Positions 1 through 23,890 of a stretch of DNA of 64,000 nt are shown piece after piece. A model generated the notes under the pieces. The model searched no databases. It was not told the origin of the DNA and saw only the letters and a program-made list of their open reading frames with translations. A program made the position numbers and the translations under genes. The stretch is from Zeus faber (lineage: Eukaryota; Chordata; Actinopteri; Zeiformes; Zeidae): positions 31,242,839-31,306,838 of the forward strand of contig OY482849.1 of assembly GCA_960531495.1 (NCBI GenBank), in the 5' to 3' direction. Positions within the stretch are counted from its first letter, which is position 1; every line of letters begins with the position of its first letter.

Positions 1-39
<39 letters not shown>

Positions 40-76
40 AAGCGACTCAATCTGTGCCAACAATTCCTCCTGAGCT

Positions 77-160
<84 letters not shown>

Positions 161-263
161 GGAGGGAGCGAGGGAAGTGATATTTCAGAAATCATAAGAA
201 ATCCACATATGTATCGGGGGGAGGAAGAGAGGGAATATCTTGGCGGAGACGTGGTTCATCTGC

Positions 264-324
<61 letters not shown>

Positions 325-689
325 ACTCCACGGTGTCACAAGGCGGGAATTAGGAGAGAGATGTAGTCACCCCTTCTCTCAAGGTAAGACAACCCAAATG
401 TGTGGATAGAGTGTTGTGGAGCATGCAGAGCACTGCAGCAGAGCCAGCGACGTGCACACGCACACATGCACACACGCGCACGCACATACACACACACACA
501 CACACAGAGTTAGGGCTGTGTTCATTTGAAGGCAAAGGGTTAGCATCAAAGTGTGTGCTGTTGCTATGAAAGTGTGTGTGTGTGTGCCTGCGTGCGGATA
601 TGAGCGATTGCTTCGTTGAAGCCACAGCTGCAGGTGGTGTGTCTGATTTTATTAGAATAATTATTCAACACCTCTGTCACTCCATCCCT

Positions 690-734
<45 letters not shown>

Positions 735-1283
735 CTCTCTCTCCATTCGTGTTGCAGTGCTCCCTCGTGCACTAACCAGCCCTCTGCAGTGGCACAGCTC
801 GGGACCCTGCCCTCAAATGTTCCCAGTTCAGAGTTTTGACGATGCGTTTTTCAGGCTTGTCGTGACGGCGTAGAGGACATGCGAAACGTGCGTCCGCACC
901 GCACCTCGCTCCTTACTTCACATCTGCCACATTTCTATTGCCAAATTCTGGCTGAGGCAGAGGCTTCAGGAAGTGTCCTGATCGCTGCCTGAATAAAGGC
1001 CTGAACTTTCTATGCAACAGATGTTACGGGGGGCAGTTTCCAGCCACACAGTGTTTGGTTGATCACATATCGATGCTTTTGTGCCGTTTGAATAGCGACA
1101 TTAAAACTGTGGCGTCGTGTTTCATTCAAGCCCCCATGAGAAACATCACATTTTGAGGTGTCGGTGATCGTGATCGCCATTGGGGGCAGCTACTGTGTGT
1201 GTGCTGAGTAGTTTCGTTCACGCGTGCGCTTCACCGGGTTGTCACGGCGACACTTTCTCATTGTGCTGGAGCCTTCTTCCAAG

Positions 1284-1510
1284 GGGCAGCGGCTTGGGCG
1301 GTAGAGCGGGTCATCTAGTAGGCGGAAGGTTGCCGGTTTGATCCCCGGCTCCTCCTGGTAGCGTGCTGATGTGTCCTTGATCAAGATGCTTAACCCCCTA
1401 ACTGTTCCCCGGGAGCCTCTATATTGCAGCCTACTGCTCCTAGATACGTCAGTTACTGGGTCAATGCAGAGAAATTGCAAATTTCCCTGTTGTGGGACTA
1501 ATGAAAAAGA
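1284..1510 (+). mobile_element. tRNA-derived SINE copy
   Basis: The 5' part (about 1286-1352) is tRNA-like, with an A-box-like GGCGGTAGAGCGGG and a B-box-like GGTTTGATCCCC. It is followed by TGTCCTTGATCAAGATGCTTA, a degenerate form of the TCCTTGAGCAAGACACTTAACCC element typical of teleost SINE bodies. The 3' end (about 1474-1505) resembles the AATTTCCC...GTGGGACTAAT tail shared by fish SINEs and LINEs. The family name is not certain. It is an old copy, so this is not a functional tRNA gene. Confidence 0.65.
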
Positions 1511-2583
1511 ACGTCTCAGAGCATATTACAGCTCAGTCAGAATGAATTCTCTGCCGCTCCTACACATCTGTACTGTTTACTATAGCAGGATATGTTTTTG
1601 TGATAGTATTATACAGCTGATTCAAACAGCAGTCCACCAATAAGCGAAATTATGTTTAGGACGACAGAGGAAATAGAATCAAGGGAAAGAAATGCGGCCG
1701 ACCGGTGACAGGGAGTGACTGTGACATTTGCCGAATGGAATATGCAAAGCAGGACAATATCATAACATTTCGGGGTCGGGAAATTGGGCTGGAGTTAAAC
1801 ACAACATCTGCCATGTCGACGTGTGACGAGCACACGAGCGGACGCCAGAATAAGCCGGTGCCAAGAGCGTCAGGGCGCAGCCGGTACGCCAGAGGAGGTA
1901 GGCTGCGCTGCCCATTCCGCGTGCTCCACCTGTGCCCTGGGTGGAGGTGACGCACCCAAAGACTTTATGAGGACGCGATCGACATCTTGAGGTCGTAACG
2001 AGATGTGTTTGTTGTCTTCTTCAACCCGCACAATCTCACGACCATGGAGACCTCCGCAAAAATGTCCCTTAAAGGGATGCATTTCCAACTCAAGTATAAG
2101 CTTCATTGTAGTTATTTATGGACTATATTTTGTAGAAATATTTTTGTTTTCAAAATGGACGCTCTCTAGCTGCAGCTCGACCCATTGGATTGTGCAGCCT
2201 AATTAGAGTCGTTTGCTACCGCTGAGGATCTCCACTCTGGCTTCCCACCTGCTCCGGAAGGCCATTTCCAGAAGGTCCTTCAAGGTGATGCTTTGGTCAC
2301 ACTGCTCGTACAACTACTTGTAGTCACGGCTCACCCGTGTCGTCGCGCGGTGCCGTACGTATGTGTTGATAGGCGAGGCGAGGAAGGGGCCAGAGAGCGG
2401 CGCTGCCAGGTCGTTCCTCCATCGCCGGCGGAGCAGGATTAGAAACGCAGCGAGACATATCTGAGGAGCGGGCTCGACGTTTCACGCTCGCACCCTGAAC
2501 TTACCAAAGGCACCACAGCTCAAACCTGCCTTGCACACGTTAGTGCCGTGCTCGTGGTTTTTGTAAAACTGCCAAACACACAA

Positions 2584-2710
<127 letters not shown>

Positions 2711-2970
2711 CAGCGAGGGGGGAAAGGGGGACGTCAGAAATAAATTAATTCCTTATCAAGCGAGTTGCATATGAAGAGATGAGAGAGACAAGAGGAAAGA
2801 GAATAATAAAAGAGAAGAATAAAAACTACCCCAGGAGGGCAGGTCCTCCACCTTTTCCCCCCTTTCCCCTTTCTGTCTCTCCTTCTCACTCTCTCACATG
2901 TTTGCTTCCTCATTTTCATTTATCTCGGTTTTATTCTCAATGAAACCACGGATATTAGATTGCCAGCCCG

Positions 2971-3006
2971 CACACACACGCACACACACGCACACACACG
3001 CACACG

Positions 3007-3065
<59 letters not shown>

Positions 3066-3088
3066 ACACACACATGCACGCACGCACG
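2971..3088 (+). repeat. (CA)n microsatellite, compound
   Basis: A CA array with CACG and GCGC interruptions, about 118 bp. Confidence 0.95.
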
Positions 3089-4112
3089 CACTCAGGCATG
3101 CAGCTAAATTAGCTAACTACAATAATTTAACCCCCTGAGAGTGTTTGAGGGCTTTTAATTTTGGTGAAGTGAATTTGTTGAAAATTGGGTCCTCCTGCTT
3201 ATTGCACTTTCCTCACGGGAGTCTCTCCAACCTTCATTTCTACTTTTGTTCACATTCTCTCCGAACATTATCCTCCGTGTCCCTCTCCAGAAGAATCACT
3301 GGTAGTTTTTTGAAAAGTGTTCCCTTGAAATGAGAATGGTGGGTATCTAATATCAATGACACGAAAGATAATAATTCAAAAGCATATTTGGATGGGATAC
3401 TTGTATCCATGGCAACAGCGTAGCGAACATTGCATGCATTGAATGTTTTTGTGAATTTGCGTATGTGCACGTGCCTCTAGGCATGTGTGTCACTGCTGTG
3501 ATATGTTTTGAGTAGCCTGTCCTTGTATTTGTTTTGCAATTAAAATGTATTGCAGCATTTTTACATCTTAATTCCATTGAGAGTAATGGTGAAAGAAGAT
3601 CAGATCAAAGATAAACAAATAACTACAAGTAACAAACGGCTGCAAAGGAAGCACCATTTAAAAAAGAAACTATGAAAGTGCAGCTTTGTAGGCTCCAGAA
3701 AAACAAATGCAAATAGACCAAGCGAGGCCACACGCTGCCTCAGAACGAATCCAGCAAGCGATTTATGTGTCTGTCCCTCGAAAGAGGCGGCCATCTCTGC
3801 GCTGTGCGACTGTTCTGAATGGAGGAGTGGAAAGACGACATCATCCACTGACACATCCATTCAGTTCATTCGAAAAACAAAAGCAAACAAAAACATCGAA
3901 CACTGTGACAGCGTATTCTGAGCAGGGTCTTGCATTTGGTTATGTGTCATATTTGTGTCTTAAAGCATTTAGTGTTACAGGTTCTGACTGGCTGCTTTGT
4001 GTTTCCTACGTATTAAAGACCAGAACTACGTACACTGCATCAAATAAATAAAGCGACAGCTTGGGCAAATCGATGCCACCTGGCAAGACTATTTGTGCTG
4101 TTGTTTTTATGT

Positions 4113-4290
<178 letters not shown>

Positions 4291-4804
4291 ATATAAGAGG
4301 GAGGGAGAAACAAAAAGAGAACAAAAAAGATTCATGTTTGGGAACATGACATCTTGACAAGACATCTTCTTAGAAACCTTTAGTTGTAGGTTGCTGAAAA
4401 GATGATTCTGCAGAACAGATGTTGACTGTTTTTGGCTACACGTGGGCTCATGAATGAATTTAGGTTATTTATTTTTGTACTACTGCGATGTTGGTATTTT
4501 TAGTTGTAATCTCTGTCCCCCCCCCCCCCCTCTCTCTCTCTCTGTCTCTGTCCACAATGCAGTGAGCTGCACTCTAAGCCACGTGTGCTTCACCTGTGGT
4601 CATGATGCAAGATCGACTGTGTGACAGCCTGTCACCGAGTGATTGCTTTTCCCCGGCTGCTGCTGTCCTGCGATCAGTCTGCTGTTAGCGACATTATCAT
4701 AAAAACCTGCTGGGTGTAAAAGTCAGTGGTGACCACAAAAGGGAGCTACTTGCCGCCATTCTACAGTGACTGCACAACAAAAATATGTTTTTCTTTTATC
4801 AGCA

Positions 4805-4973
4805 GGTACCTCTTTGCTCATACTGATGTTGATCCCTCAAGGCTGCTTAAAGAGTCTGTCGTGTGCCAGCTTAAAGTTGTGCATGAGCAACTTTAATCAC
4901 CTCTGTGACCCTGATGGTTCATTTCAAAGCCTCATAAGCCAGTAAAGCATCCTTCCCTCGTTTGGTAAAGATT
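4805..4973 (+). other. lrrn2: 5' UTR part of the lrrn2-like coding exon
   Basis: A pyrimidine-rich run with TTTTCTTTTATCAGCAG ends at 4804 and looks like a 3' splice site. This suggests that the coding exon begins with about 170 nt of leader and that one or more non-coding first exons lie further left. LRRN genes usually carry their whole reading frame in one exon behind a leader intron, which agrees. The leader exon was not identified. Confidence 0.45.
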
Positions 4974-7334
4974 ATGAGGCCGAATTCAGCACTTGTACGG
5001 TCACAGTGGTTCCTGTGTTTGTTTGTCAGTGCATATGCGTCCAGCATCACGGTGATAAACTCACAACCATGGCATGTCTCCTGCCCGGTGCGGTGTGTGT
5101 GTCAAATCAAGCCATGGTTCTCTGCAGACTCTGTTTACCACGAAGCTCCTACTGTTGACTGTAATGACCTGCTAATGACACACCTCCCATCCCCGCTGCC
5201 CACGAATACTCACACCCTGCGCCTGCAGAGCAACCTGCTCTCTGGCCTGGAGAGCGGGGCACTCCACAGCCTGCCCAATCTCACTGAACTGGACCTTTCT
5301 CAAAACCGCTTTAATAGTGTCGCAGGATTGACGGCAAGTCCCTCTCTGGCGCATTTGCTGTCCCTGCATCTGGAGGAGAACTCGCTCCGTCACCTCCCTC
5401 ATGCCTCCTTCTCATCCCTCCCAGCGTTGCAGGAACTCTTCCTTAGCCACAACCACTTATATTCCCTGGCACCGGGAGCCTTTGTCGGCCTGGACTCCCT
5501 TCTGCGCCTGCACATCAACAACAACAGACTGACAGCCATTGACCCTCAATGGTTCAGGGCCCTGCCCCGCCTGGAAGTCCTGATGCTGGGGGGAAACCCT
5601 GTTGAGGTGTTCCCTGAGCAGGGTTTCCAAGCTCTGAGATCTCTGCGTAGTCTGATGCTTGGAGGCATGGGCTTGAGGGGCCTGGCTGAAAAAGCACTTG
5701 ATGGTTTGGATAGGCTGGAAAGCCTTTCTTTCTATGATAATCTGCTCACCAAAGTTCCCACGCAGGCTCTGAGAAGAGTGCAAACCCTTAAATTCCTGGA
5801 TCTTAACAAGAACCGTATCAAGCTTGTTGAGACAGGAGACTTTCAAGAAATGGCACATCTGAAGGAACTAGGTCTGAACAACATGGAGGAGCTGGTGTCT
5901 ATAGAGAGAGCTGCCCTGGATAACCTTCCTGAACTCACCAAACTGGAGATCACTAACAACCCCCGTCTGTCCTACATTCACCCACAGGCCTTCCTTCAAT
6001 TGAGCCGGCTTGAGAGTCTCATGCTTAACTCCAACTCTCTCAGTGCCCTGCACCATGACACACTGCTCTCCCTGCCCAGTCTGCAGGAGGTCAGCCTCCA
6101 CTCAAACCCACTCCGCTGTGACTGCCTGTTTCGCTGGGCAGCAGAGAAAGCCTTTCACCAACACACTGCAACTGACACAGATACACACATTACACAAACT
6201 GGCGCCATTAAAGTATCTCGACTGGTACGTTTCATCCAACCGCAGGCAACCCTGTGCTCCGAACCCCCGGAGCTTAGAGCTCGCAGCGTGAAAGAGGTGT
6301 CTAGTAGAGAGATGTCCGCCTCCTGTCTACCTATGATCCCGCCTGGCATCCTCCCCACCTACATTGGTGGAAGAGGAGGGGCAACTCTAGCTTTGCACTG
6401 CAGAGCTCTGGCAGAACCTCCGCCCACTATCTACTGGGTGACACCCTCTGGACTGAGACTAGGACAAACATCCACCCATCCGTCTCTAGGAGCACAAGAC
6501 CCAGTGCCCTCCACAAGCCCTTTGGCTGCCCAAAAGTCCAACCACAGCTTCTCAAGAAACCAGTCCCAAGACCACACTATGCATAACAATTCCGGCCGCT
6601 ACAGGCTACTACCTGAGGGAACGCTGGAGATCACCATGGTGACCGCCAAAGAGGCAGGCTTGTATACATGCATAGCTGAGAACGCTCTTGGGGCAGACAC
6701 CCACAGTGTTACTGTGGGTGTTCATAGTAGAAAAAAGAAAAGGAGGAGGCAGATGCCATCGAATGTGAGGGGATATCCTGCTGTTACAGCAGAGGGCAAT
6801 CTAAAGGTGGAAGAATTTGGACAAAACCACGTCGTCGTATCCTGGAAGAATGGGCACAACCTCCCTGTGACCCGTCTGCTCTGGAAAGTGATGTACCCCG
6901 ATGCACACACGCCCACGTACATCACACGCATTCTGGCCGGCACACAGAGCTTCAACCTGACCCACCTCCTGCCCGGGACCTTTTACCATGTGTGTCTACA
7001 TTTAGGGAACAGAGAGGACACCAAACATGCGAGCAGGAGGACTGCGGAGGGCCGACGCTGTGTTTCTGTCAGGACAAAGGAGGCTCCTGAGACCAGACGC
7101 AGCCCTCCCTTGGGCCCAGAGCTCACGTCGACAGCGCTCACACTGCTGCTGCTCGCAGTGATACTGCTGGTGCTGGCCAGCCAGGGCTGGGATGAGAGCT
7201 CCAGTGAGGCGGAGGAGAACTTGGAAACCAAACCCCAGGATCAAACCCCAGGATGGATGACGGATGAAGCGCCAGGCGACAGTAAACATCAGCCATGGCA
7301 GGATGGAAAAGAATCATTACACCGCCAGTGCTGA
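4974..7334 (+). CDS. lrrn2: Leucine-rich repeat neuronal protein 2-like
   Basis: A single-exon frame of 786 residues; ATG 4974 is chosen because the same frame further left has only a TTG. A type I membrane protein of neurons: signal peptide (about 1-25), cysteine LRR cap CPVRCVC (about 37-43), a run of LRRs (about 75-365) with NLTELDLSQN and LKELGLNNMEELVSI blocks, C-terminal cap NPLRCDC...CSEPPEL...CLP, an Ig C2 domain with YWVTP and GLYTCIAENALGAD, an FN3 domain (about 600-695), a membrane span near 720-737 and a 49-residue acidic tail. Motif wording fits LRRN2 best among LRRN1-4. Human LRRN2 has 713 residues; the extra length includes a Ser/Asn-rich insert in the Ig domain and a basic RKKKRRR linker (586-592). 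The family is linked to neural adhesion and development; partner unknown. Confidence 0.85.
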   Translation: MRPNSALVRSQWFLCLFVSAYASSITVINSQPWHVSCPVRCVCQIKPWFSADSVYHEAPTVDCNDLLMTHLPSPLPTNTHTLRLQSNLLSGLESGALHSLPNLTELDLSQNRFNSVAGLTASPSLAHLLSLHLEENSLRHLPHASFSSLPALQELFLSHNHLYSLAPGAFVGLDSLLRLHINNNRLTAIDPQWFRALPRLEVLMLGGNPVEVFPEQGFQALRSLRSLMLGGMGLRGLAEKALDGLDRLESLSFYDNLLTKVPTQALRRVQTLKFLDLNKNRIKLVETGDFQEMAHLKELGLNNMEELVSIERAALDNLPELTKLEITNNPRLSYIHPQAFLQLSRLESLMLNSNSLSALHHDTLLSLPSLQEVSLHSNPLRCDCLFRWAAEKAFHQHTATDTDTHITQTGAIKVSRLVRFIQPQATLCSEPPELRARSVKEVSSREMSASCLPMIPPGILPTYIGGRGGATLALHCRALAEPPPTIYWVTPSGLRLGQTSTHPSLGAQDPVPSTSPLAAQKSNHSFSRNQSQDHTMHNNSGRYRLLPEGTLEITMVTAKEAGLYTCIAENALGADTHSVTVGVHSRKKKRRRQMPSNVRGYPAVTAEGNLKVEEFGQNHVVVSWKNGHNLPVTRLLWKVMYPDAHTPTYITRILAGTQSFNLTHLLPGTFYHVCLHLGNREDTKHASRRTAEGRRCVSVRTKEAPETRRSPPLGPELTSTALTLLLLAVILLVLASQGWDESSSEAEENLETKPQDQTPGWMTDEAPGDSKHQPWQDGKESLHRQC

Positions 7335-8231
7335 AGTAATCACGTTCACAGACAAAAGTACTGGCATATGCTCTCATAAACCCTCATATACAGACATACA
7401 CACATAAACATATAAACACTAGTTGGTGGATCAAAATCAGATAAAAAGATTAATGCAGTGTAGTGTGTTGGAAGAGATTTTTATTTATTTTATATACAGT
7501 ATATAATATATATTGACATTGTTTTGTGTAATAGATGTATATAAATAATACCCCTTGGACATAGTACCAGCTAAGCAGGGAGATTAAAATGGACAATCAA
7601 GTTTTCTGCTCACCCCAGGGGTGCGGTCAGTGGGCACAGAGGAGAGAATTCAACAGGTCAGAACCACTGACGACCGCTGGAGAATCTCAATCCACGGCAA
7701 GCCACTCGCACTGTGTGCAAGAGCTATTCAGACAACCAGGGCATCTCCCGCTCCTCCTCCTTTCGCCTCCTACATGGTTTCACAGCTTAAATCACCCACA
7801 CAGTAAACACTTTCTTCCGGGTGTTCTACCGGTTGAAAAATGCCGCTTGTTTTTAGATCCTGTAAGTCCAAATGGTTGATGTTGTAACTGTTCTGCTTAG
7901 CTTCTCACGCCTTGGTCTGGGTTTTCTTCCTTGCAGTGTGTCTGTGAACTCACTGGACGTCCTGCCTAATGTACCACCTCTCTTTTAGAAAGCCGTGATC
8001 TTCAAGATGACTGTGTTGAATTCTATTTTCAGCTATTTACACATTAAAGATTTTTAATTTACAGTGTTCCATCTTTTTGTTGTCAAACTCCAGCTGTTTG
8101 TTGCGTAACTACCAATGTGTTTTAACTGACACACGTGGAATGTGCGATGATCTTCAAGAGGAGGTTAAATGTGGTAGGAGTCGAATTAGAGGACGCAGAT
8201 GCGTAGGGTTGACTTAGCTTATCGATTCACT

Positions 8232-8254
8232 AAAACACACACACACAAACACAT

Positions 8255-8300
<46 letters not shown>

Positions 8301-8333
8301 ACGCACGCACGCACGCACGTATGCACACACGCA

Positions 8334-8375
<42 letters not shown>

Positions 8376-8382
8376 CCCTAAC
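8232..8382 (+). repeat. (CA)n array ending in telomere-like CTAACCCTAACC
   Basis: CA and CACG repeats followed directly by a short C-strand telomeric-like motif. Confidence 0.85.
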
Positions 8383-8527
8383 CTCCCATTAACACTTACT
8401 CAGGAACCCTGACAGTCCCCTGTTGGTTAAATTATGGAATTGCAAAATGTAAAACAACAACAAAAATAATAATTCTAATAATAATAATAATAATAACAGT
8501 AATAACAACAATAATAATAATAATAAT

Positions 8528-9090
8528 AAATATAGCTGTAGTCAGCAAAACACAGGGTCTAGTTTGGTCGTTTTAGGTACGTGTTTCGGTTTTCCTGCTT
8601 CTGTGAAACACAGCACAAGTTACAAAAGCTCACTGCATGTTGCTCTTCTTGTGTTCCGTTGAAATATCCCTGAAAAGCGGTGTTTTAAGAATTATGATGG
8701 ATGCTGGATGAAGCCTTTTTTTGTGTCATGCATTTGGACGTTTCCGCAATGTAAACGAAAGAGTGGAAAAGTAAATATAAAGGAAAGCAGAAAGAAGCAG
8801 CTACGCTGCGCGCACAAACATCCGCACAAAGGTAAATGACCCTTTTTCACCCTCGGTGTCCCTGGCAGCTGGAGGAGAATGACTTCTGAGAGACGAAGCT
8901 TGGGTTTATAGAACTTTGGATGATGATGTCACAAAGTGGCCTGCTCGTCAAACTAATGAAATTACGATGGTTTTTCAGTCATTTCTGCTCTAAATGTACA
9001 TTGGTATTGGTAAAAACTTGAACGACAAGAAGTCTGAAACGTCTAACCATATCTGTGTGTGCTGCCGTTGTTGCATTTCAGATACTTTTA
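8528..9090 (-). repeat. Dispersed repeat family A, copy 1
   Basis: Begins at an AAT microsatellite and shares AATATAGCTG..CAGCAA.ACACAGGGTC and GGTGTTTTAAGAATTATGAT blocks, plus a TTTTTCA..CAT.TCTGCTC block, with the copies at 23886 and 48616. If the AAT run is the tail, the element lies on the minus strand. The orientation, family and outer end are inferred. Confidence 0.55.
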
Positions 9091-9929
9091 GCCTGAAAAT
9101 CGCATTAAAAAAAAACAAAAAAAATTAAGAGAATAAAAATAAAAAAGACGCAGAGCAGTAGCAAGATTCAAGATTCAAGATTCTAGGGGTATAATAATAT
9201 AATAATATAATAACAATAATAAGCTTTGAGAATTGAGTGATTTGAGTTTTCAAGACCAATGAATGAGTTGTAAGCTTAAGTGCTGCTGCGCCTGCCAGAA
9301 GTAATTTGATCAAATTTTGTACCTTGGATAATACTTGGACCCATTTCATGACATGTGATTCATCCAATTCTGAGCTATAGGCGCAAATATGGATTTCTTC
9401 CAAACACAATCTTGGAGCTTGGTCTAAGTCAGTTACAGCGTGTTTAGACTTAGTTGAAATAGTTGAAAATAGTTGAAATAATTATAGCACCATCAGTTTG
9501 ATTTGAAAAATATGCAGTTTATAAGTTCGCACAGGAGTGTTATTGGTTGAGTTTCATGTGTCTAGAATTTAACATCTCATTATTTGCTAAAAGCTGGAAG
9601 AAGGAAGACAATTAGAACCCGAATAATAATAATAATAATAATAGAAAAACAAGGTAACAGAACTTCAGGGTGGACTGCTACTGGTATAGTACTACTACTA
9701 TAATAATTATAATCGTAATAAGCAGGACAATAAAAATAAATATATAATTTATAATTCTTAATATAAATATAATTGCCGATTTTTCTGAAACGATCTATTG
9801 TAATATGTACCTGTTTTGTAATTGGTCATGAATCAAATTGTGCATTTCTTTTTCCAATTTAAAGCTGTTAAATCTTAACTACACTTATAAGACATGCATA
9901 AAGAATAGTTTGAAACATTTCCATTCTTC

Positions 9930-9972
9930 AATAAAGAAAAACGTTCAAAACAGGTTAGACTTTGTATTTATT
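9930..9972. terminator. Facing poly(A) signals of lrrn2-like (+) and elmo2 (-)
   Basis: AATAAA at 9930-9935 on the plus strand and its complement TTTATT at 9967-9972 (AATAAA on the minus strand) face each other. If used, they end two convergent transcripts within about 40 bp, giving elmo2 a 3' UTR of about 2 kb. Other AATAAA-like sites occur, so use is inferred. Confidence 0.4.
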
Positions 9973-11982
9973 CACACAAACATAATACATTTTCTCTAAT
10001 AAGGCAACACCATATATACATACAATAATGTAAATAAGTACCATGTTTAGATTTAATGTTGTTATTACTTATTTAACAACATGTCATTCATTATTAGCAG
10101 TAGCGAGTGTGTATTAATAGTTTAGCAGTTCATGTCAGAGAACACCAGGTGAACTGCAGGTCTCTGTAGTCTCTGTCTGGCAGTACATCCAATGCAACAA
10201 ACTTTGGCTCAAACACTCACAGATATATTCCAGCTACTGTAGCACAGTATTCTGAAAGCAGCTTCACGACTTCAAGAGCAATGTATGCAAGATGATATAA
10301 GGAATTCACTTTTTAAACAGTTTGTATTAAACTCCAACATACGAACGGTATCACGACAAAAACAGGACATTCCTCTTGATGCTTCTGGTCGGGGAAATAG
10401 ATACTGTCATCATTTGGTGCTGACGTGGCCAAAGTTAAGATGACAAAAAGTTATTGAATAAAAACAGTTTCTTAAATGCAAGGACGGGAACCGGATTTGT
10501 TTTAGTCCACTTAAAAATACCAAAACTCCATTGCTGTACGTGGAATGGACTGTACAGAGCGGGAACAAAGGAACCGGTGCAATTACAAGATGAATTCAAT
10601 AACCGCTGATAAAATTGCACAATATTATATAAAAATATATTTCTATCTTGCATTTCAAATGGAAATAGTTATTAATAATAAATATTAATATAAAATTAAT
10701 ATTAATAATTAATAGTCACTGTAGAAGGTGAAAACACTATAAAAGGTAAAATGACCAAACAAAATTTGTAACAGATGACATTGTTTGGGAGAGAAATGCA
10801 CCAAACATTAATGCTGAAATCAATAAATCACCTTTTTAGTCCCCTTGCCCATATGAATTAATCAATAATAATCACAATAATAACACCAATGAGGCATGTT
10901 CTTGTTTCAATTTGTAGCACTCAAACCAAGGCAAGGTATTTTTTGTGATCAATTAGAAAAAGGCCAAAAGATAAGAAACAGAGGTTAATCAGGAACCAAG
11001 TTAAATTACGATGCAGGATGGGAAAACATGCAGTGCCAAAAAAAACCACCATGTCACTAAAATGTTGTCAAAGACAAAGCCACTTATATCACTAATAAGG
11101 CAATGATGTGTTTGACAATAGCATAGAAAAACAATTATTAACTTTCAGATGTATATCATGTATTTTAATTTTATTAACTGACTGATACGACATTTTCAAA
11201 CTGTTAAGCACGTTATGTTGGTGATATTACCCTCCTTCTCCTAACATAAAGACCTCTTAATATTTAAATCTGGACATGCACACATCATAGCCACAAATAC
11301 TAGGAATGCGGCATGTTTTCGCTTTAAACATTAAATACTTTCAAAAGTGTTTTAGTCAATCCTGTTCATCCAGATAACTGATATGATGGTGACACTGTAC
11401 TAGGCTCAGGAATGTGCACTAACAGGACTATTATTTAAGCCCTTTGCTGATGTGAAGTGTATTTATGACAAATAGAAGGCTTTTTAAGCCTACCAACTAA
11501 ATAACTTACATTTAGTATCTAATACTAAATATTAGTTAGTTAGTTTCTAGCTAACAGTTACAGGATCCCTACACTGCAAAAGGAATCAATCCTCTAATAC
11601 TCTTAAGTCACAGCATCGTAGCCATGGTACAAATTTAAAAAGGCATGTTGAAAATGCCCCTTACTTTACCTAGTTTTCATGAATTAATTCATGAATTAAT
11701 TCTTATTTTATTTTAAAATCACAGTTACCACACCCACCGTCGAATGACAGTTTTAACCATGTGACAGTTGATGAAATAACCTAATTCGACTGGGATTGTA
11801 AATGTGTCAAGTAGTGGAAACGGGTTAAAATTCAGATAGTCTTGCAGTGTAACTAAAAAGAACTAAAAGAACAAATTCTCTCTTTCTTTTGAGTTAAAGT
11901 TTGCTCAAGCCCAAAGATTGGATGTCGCCCATCTTGGCGACACGCGCGCGCACGCAGGCTTACAAGGCGGCAAGCGGGCTCC

Positions 11983-23700
<11,718 letters not shown>

Positions 23701-23856
23701 GGCTGTTGTATTATAGGAACCTAGGAATGGAAAAACTATTATTATTATTACAAATGATTATATTGAAGCTGTGACACCACATTTTAATACATATTTGACT
23801 TTGGAATATTGCATTACATTAAACTTTAGAAATGTATATGATACGTAGTAGAAGTA

Positions 23857-23885
<29 letters not shown>

Positions 23886-23890
<5 letters not shown>

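Larger units (their letters stand above)
7335..9966. other. 3' UTR and spacer between convergent lrrn2-like and elmo2
   Basis: Probable 3' UTR of the lrrn2-like gene, with a possible ATTAAA signal at 8043-8048 and a canonical AATAAA at 9930-9935. It also holds CA arrays (8233-8295, 8337-8370), a CTAACCCTAACC stretch at 8371-8382, AAT/AAC runs at 8468-8529, and one copy of a dispersed repeat from 8528 to about 9090. No further gene was recognised. Confidence 0.55.

Noticed and set aside
1286-1352. Possible tRNA gene
   Set aside because: A- and B-box-like motifs are present, but no cloverleaf with acceptor stem is seen and the sequence continues into a SINE body.
4962-4973. Four-residue earlier start for the lrrn2-like protein
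   Set aside because: The codon at 4962 is TTG; the first in-frame ATG is 4974.
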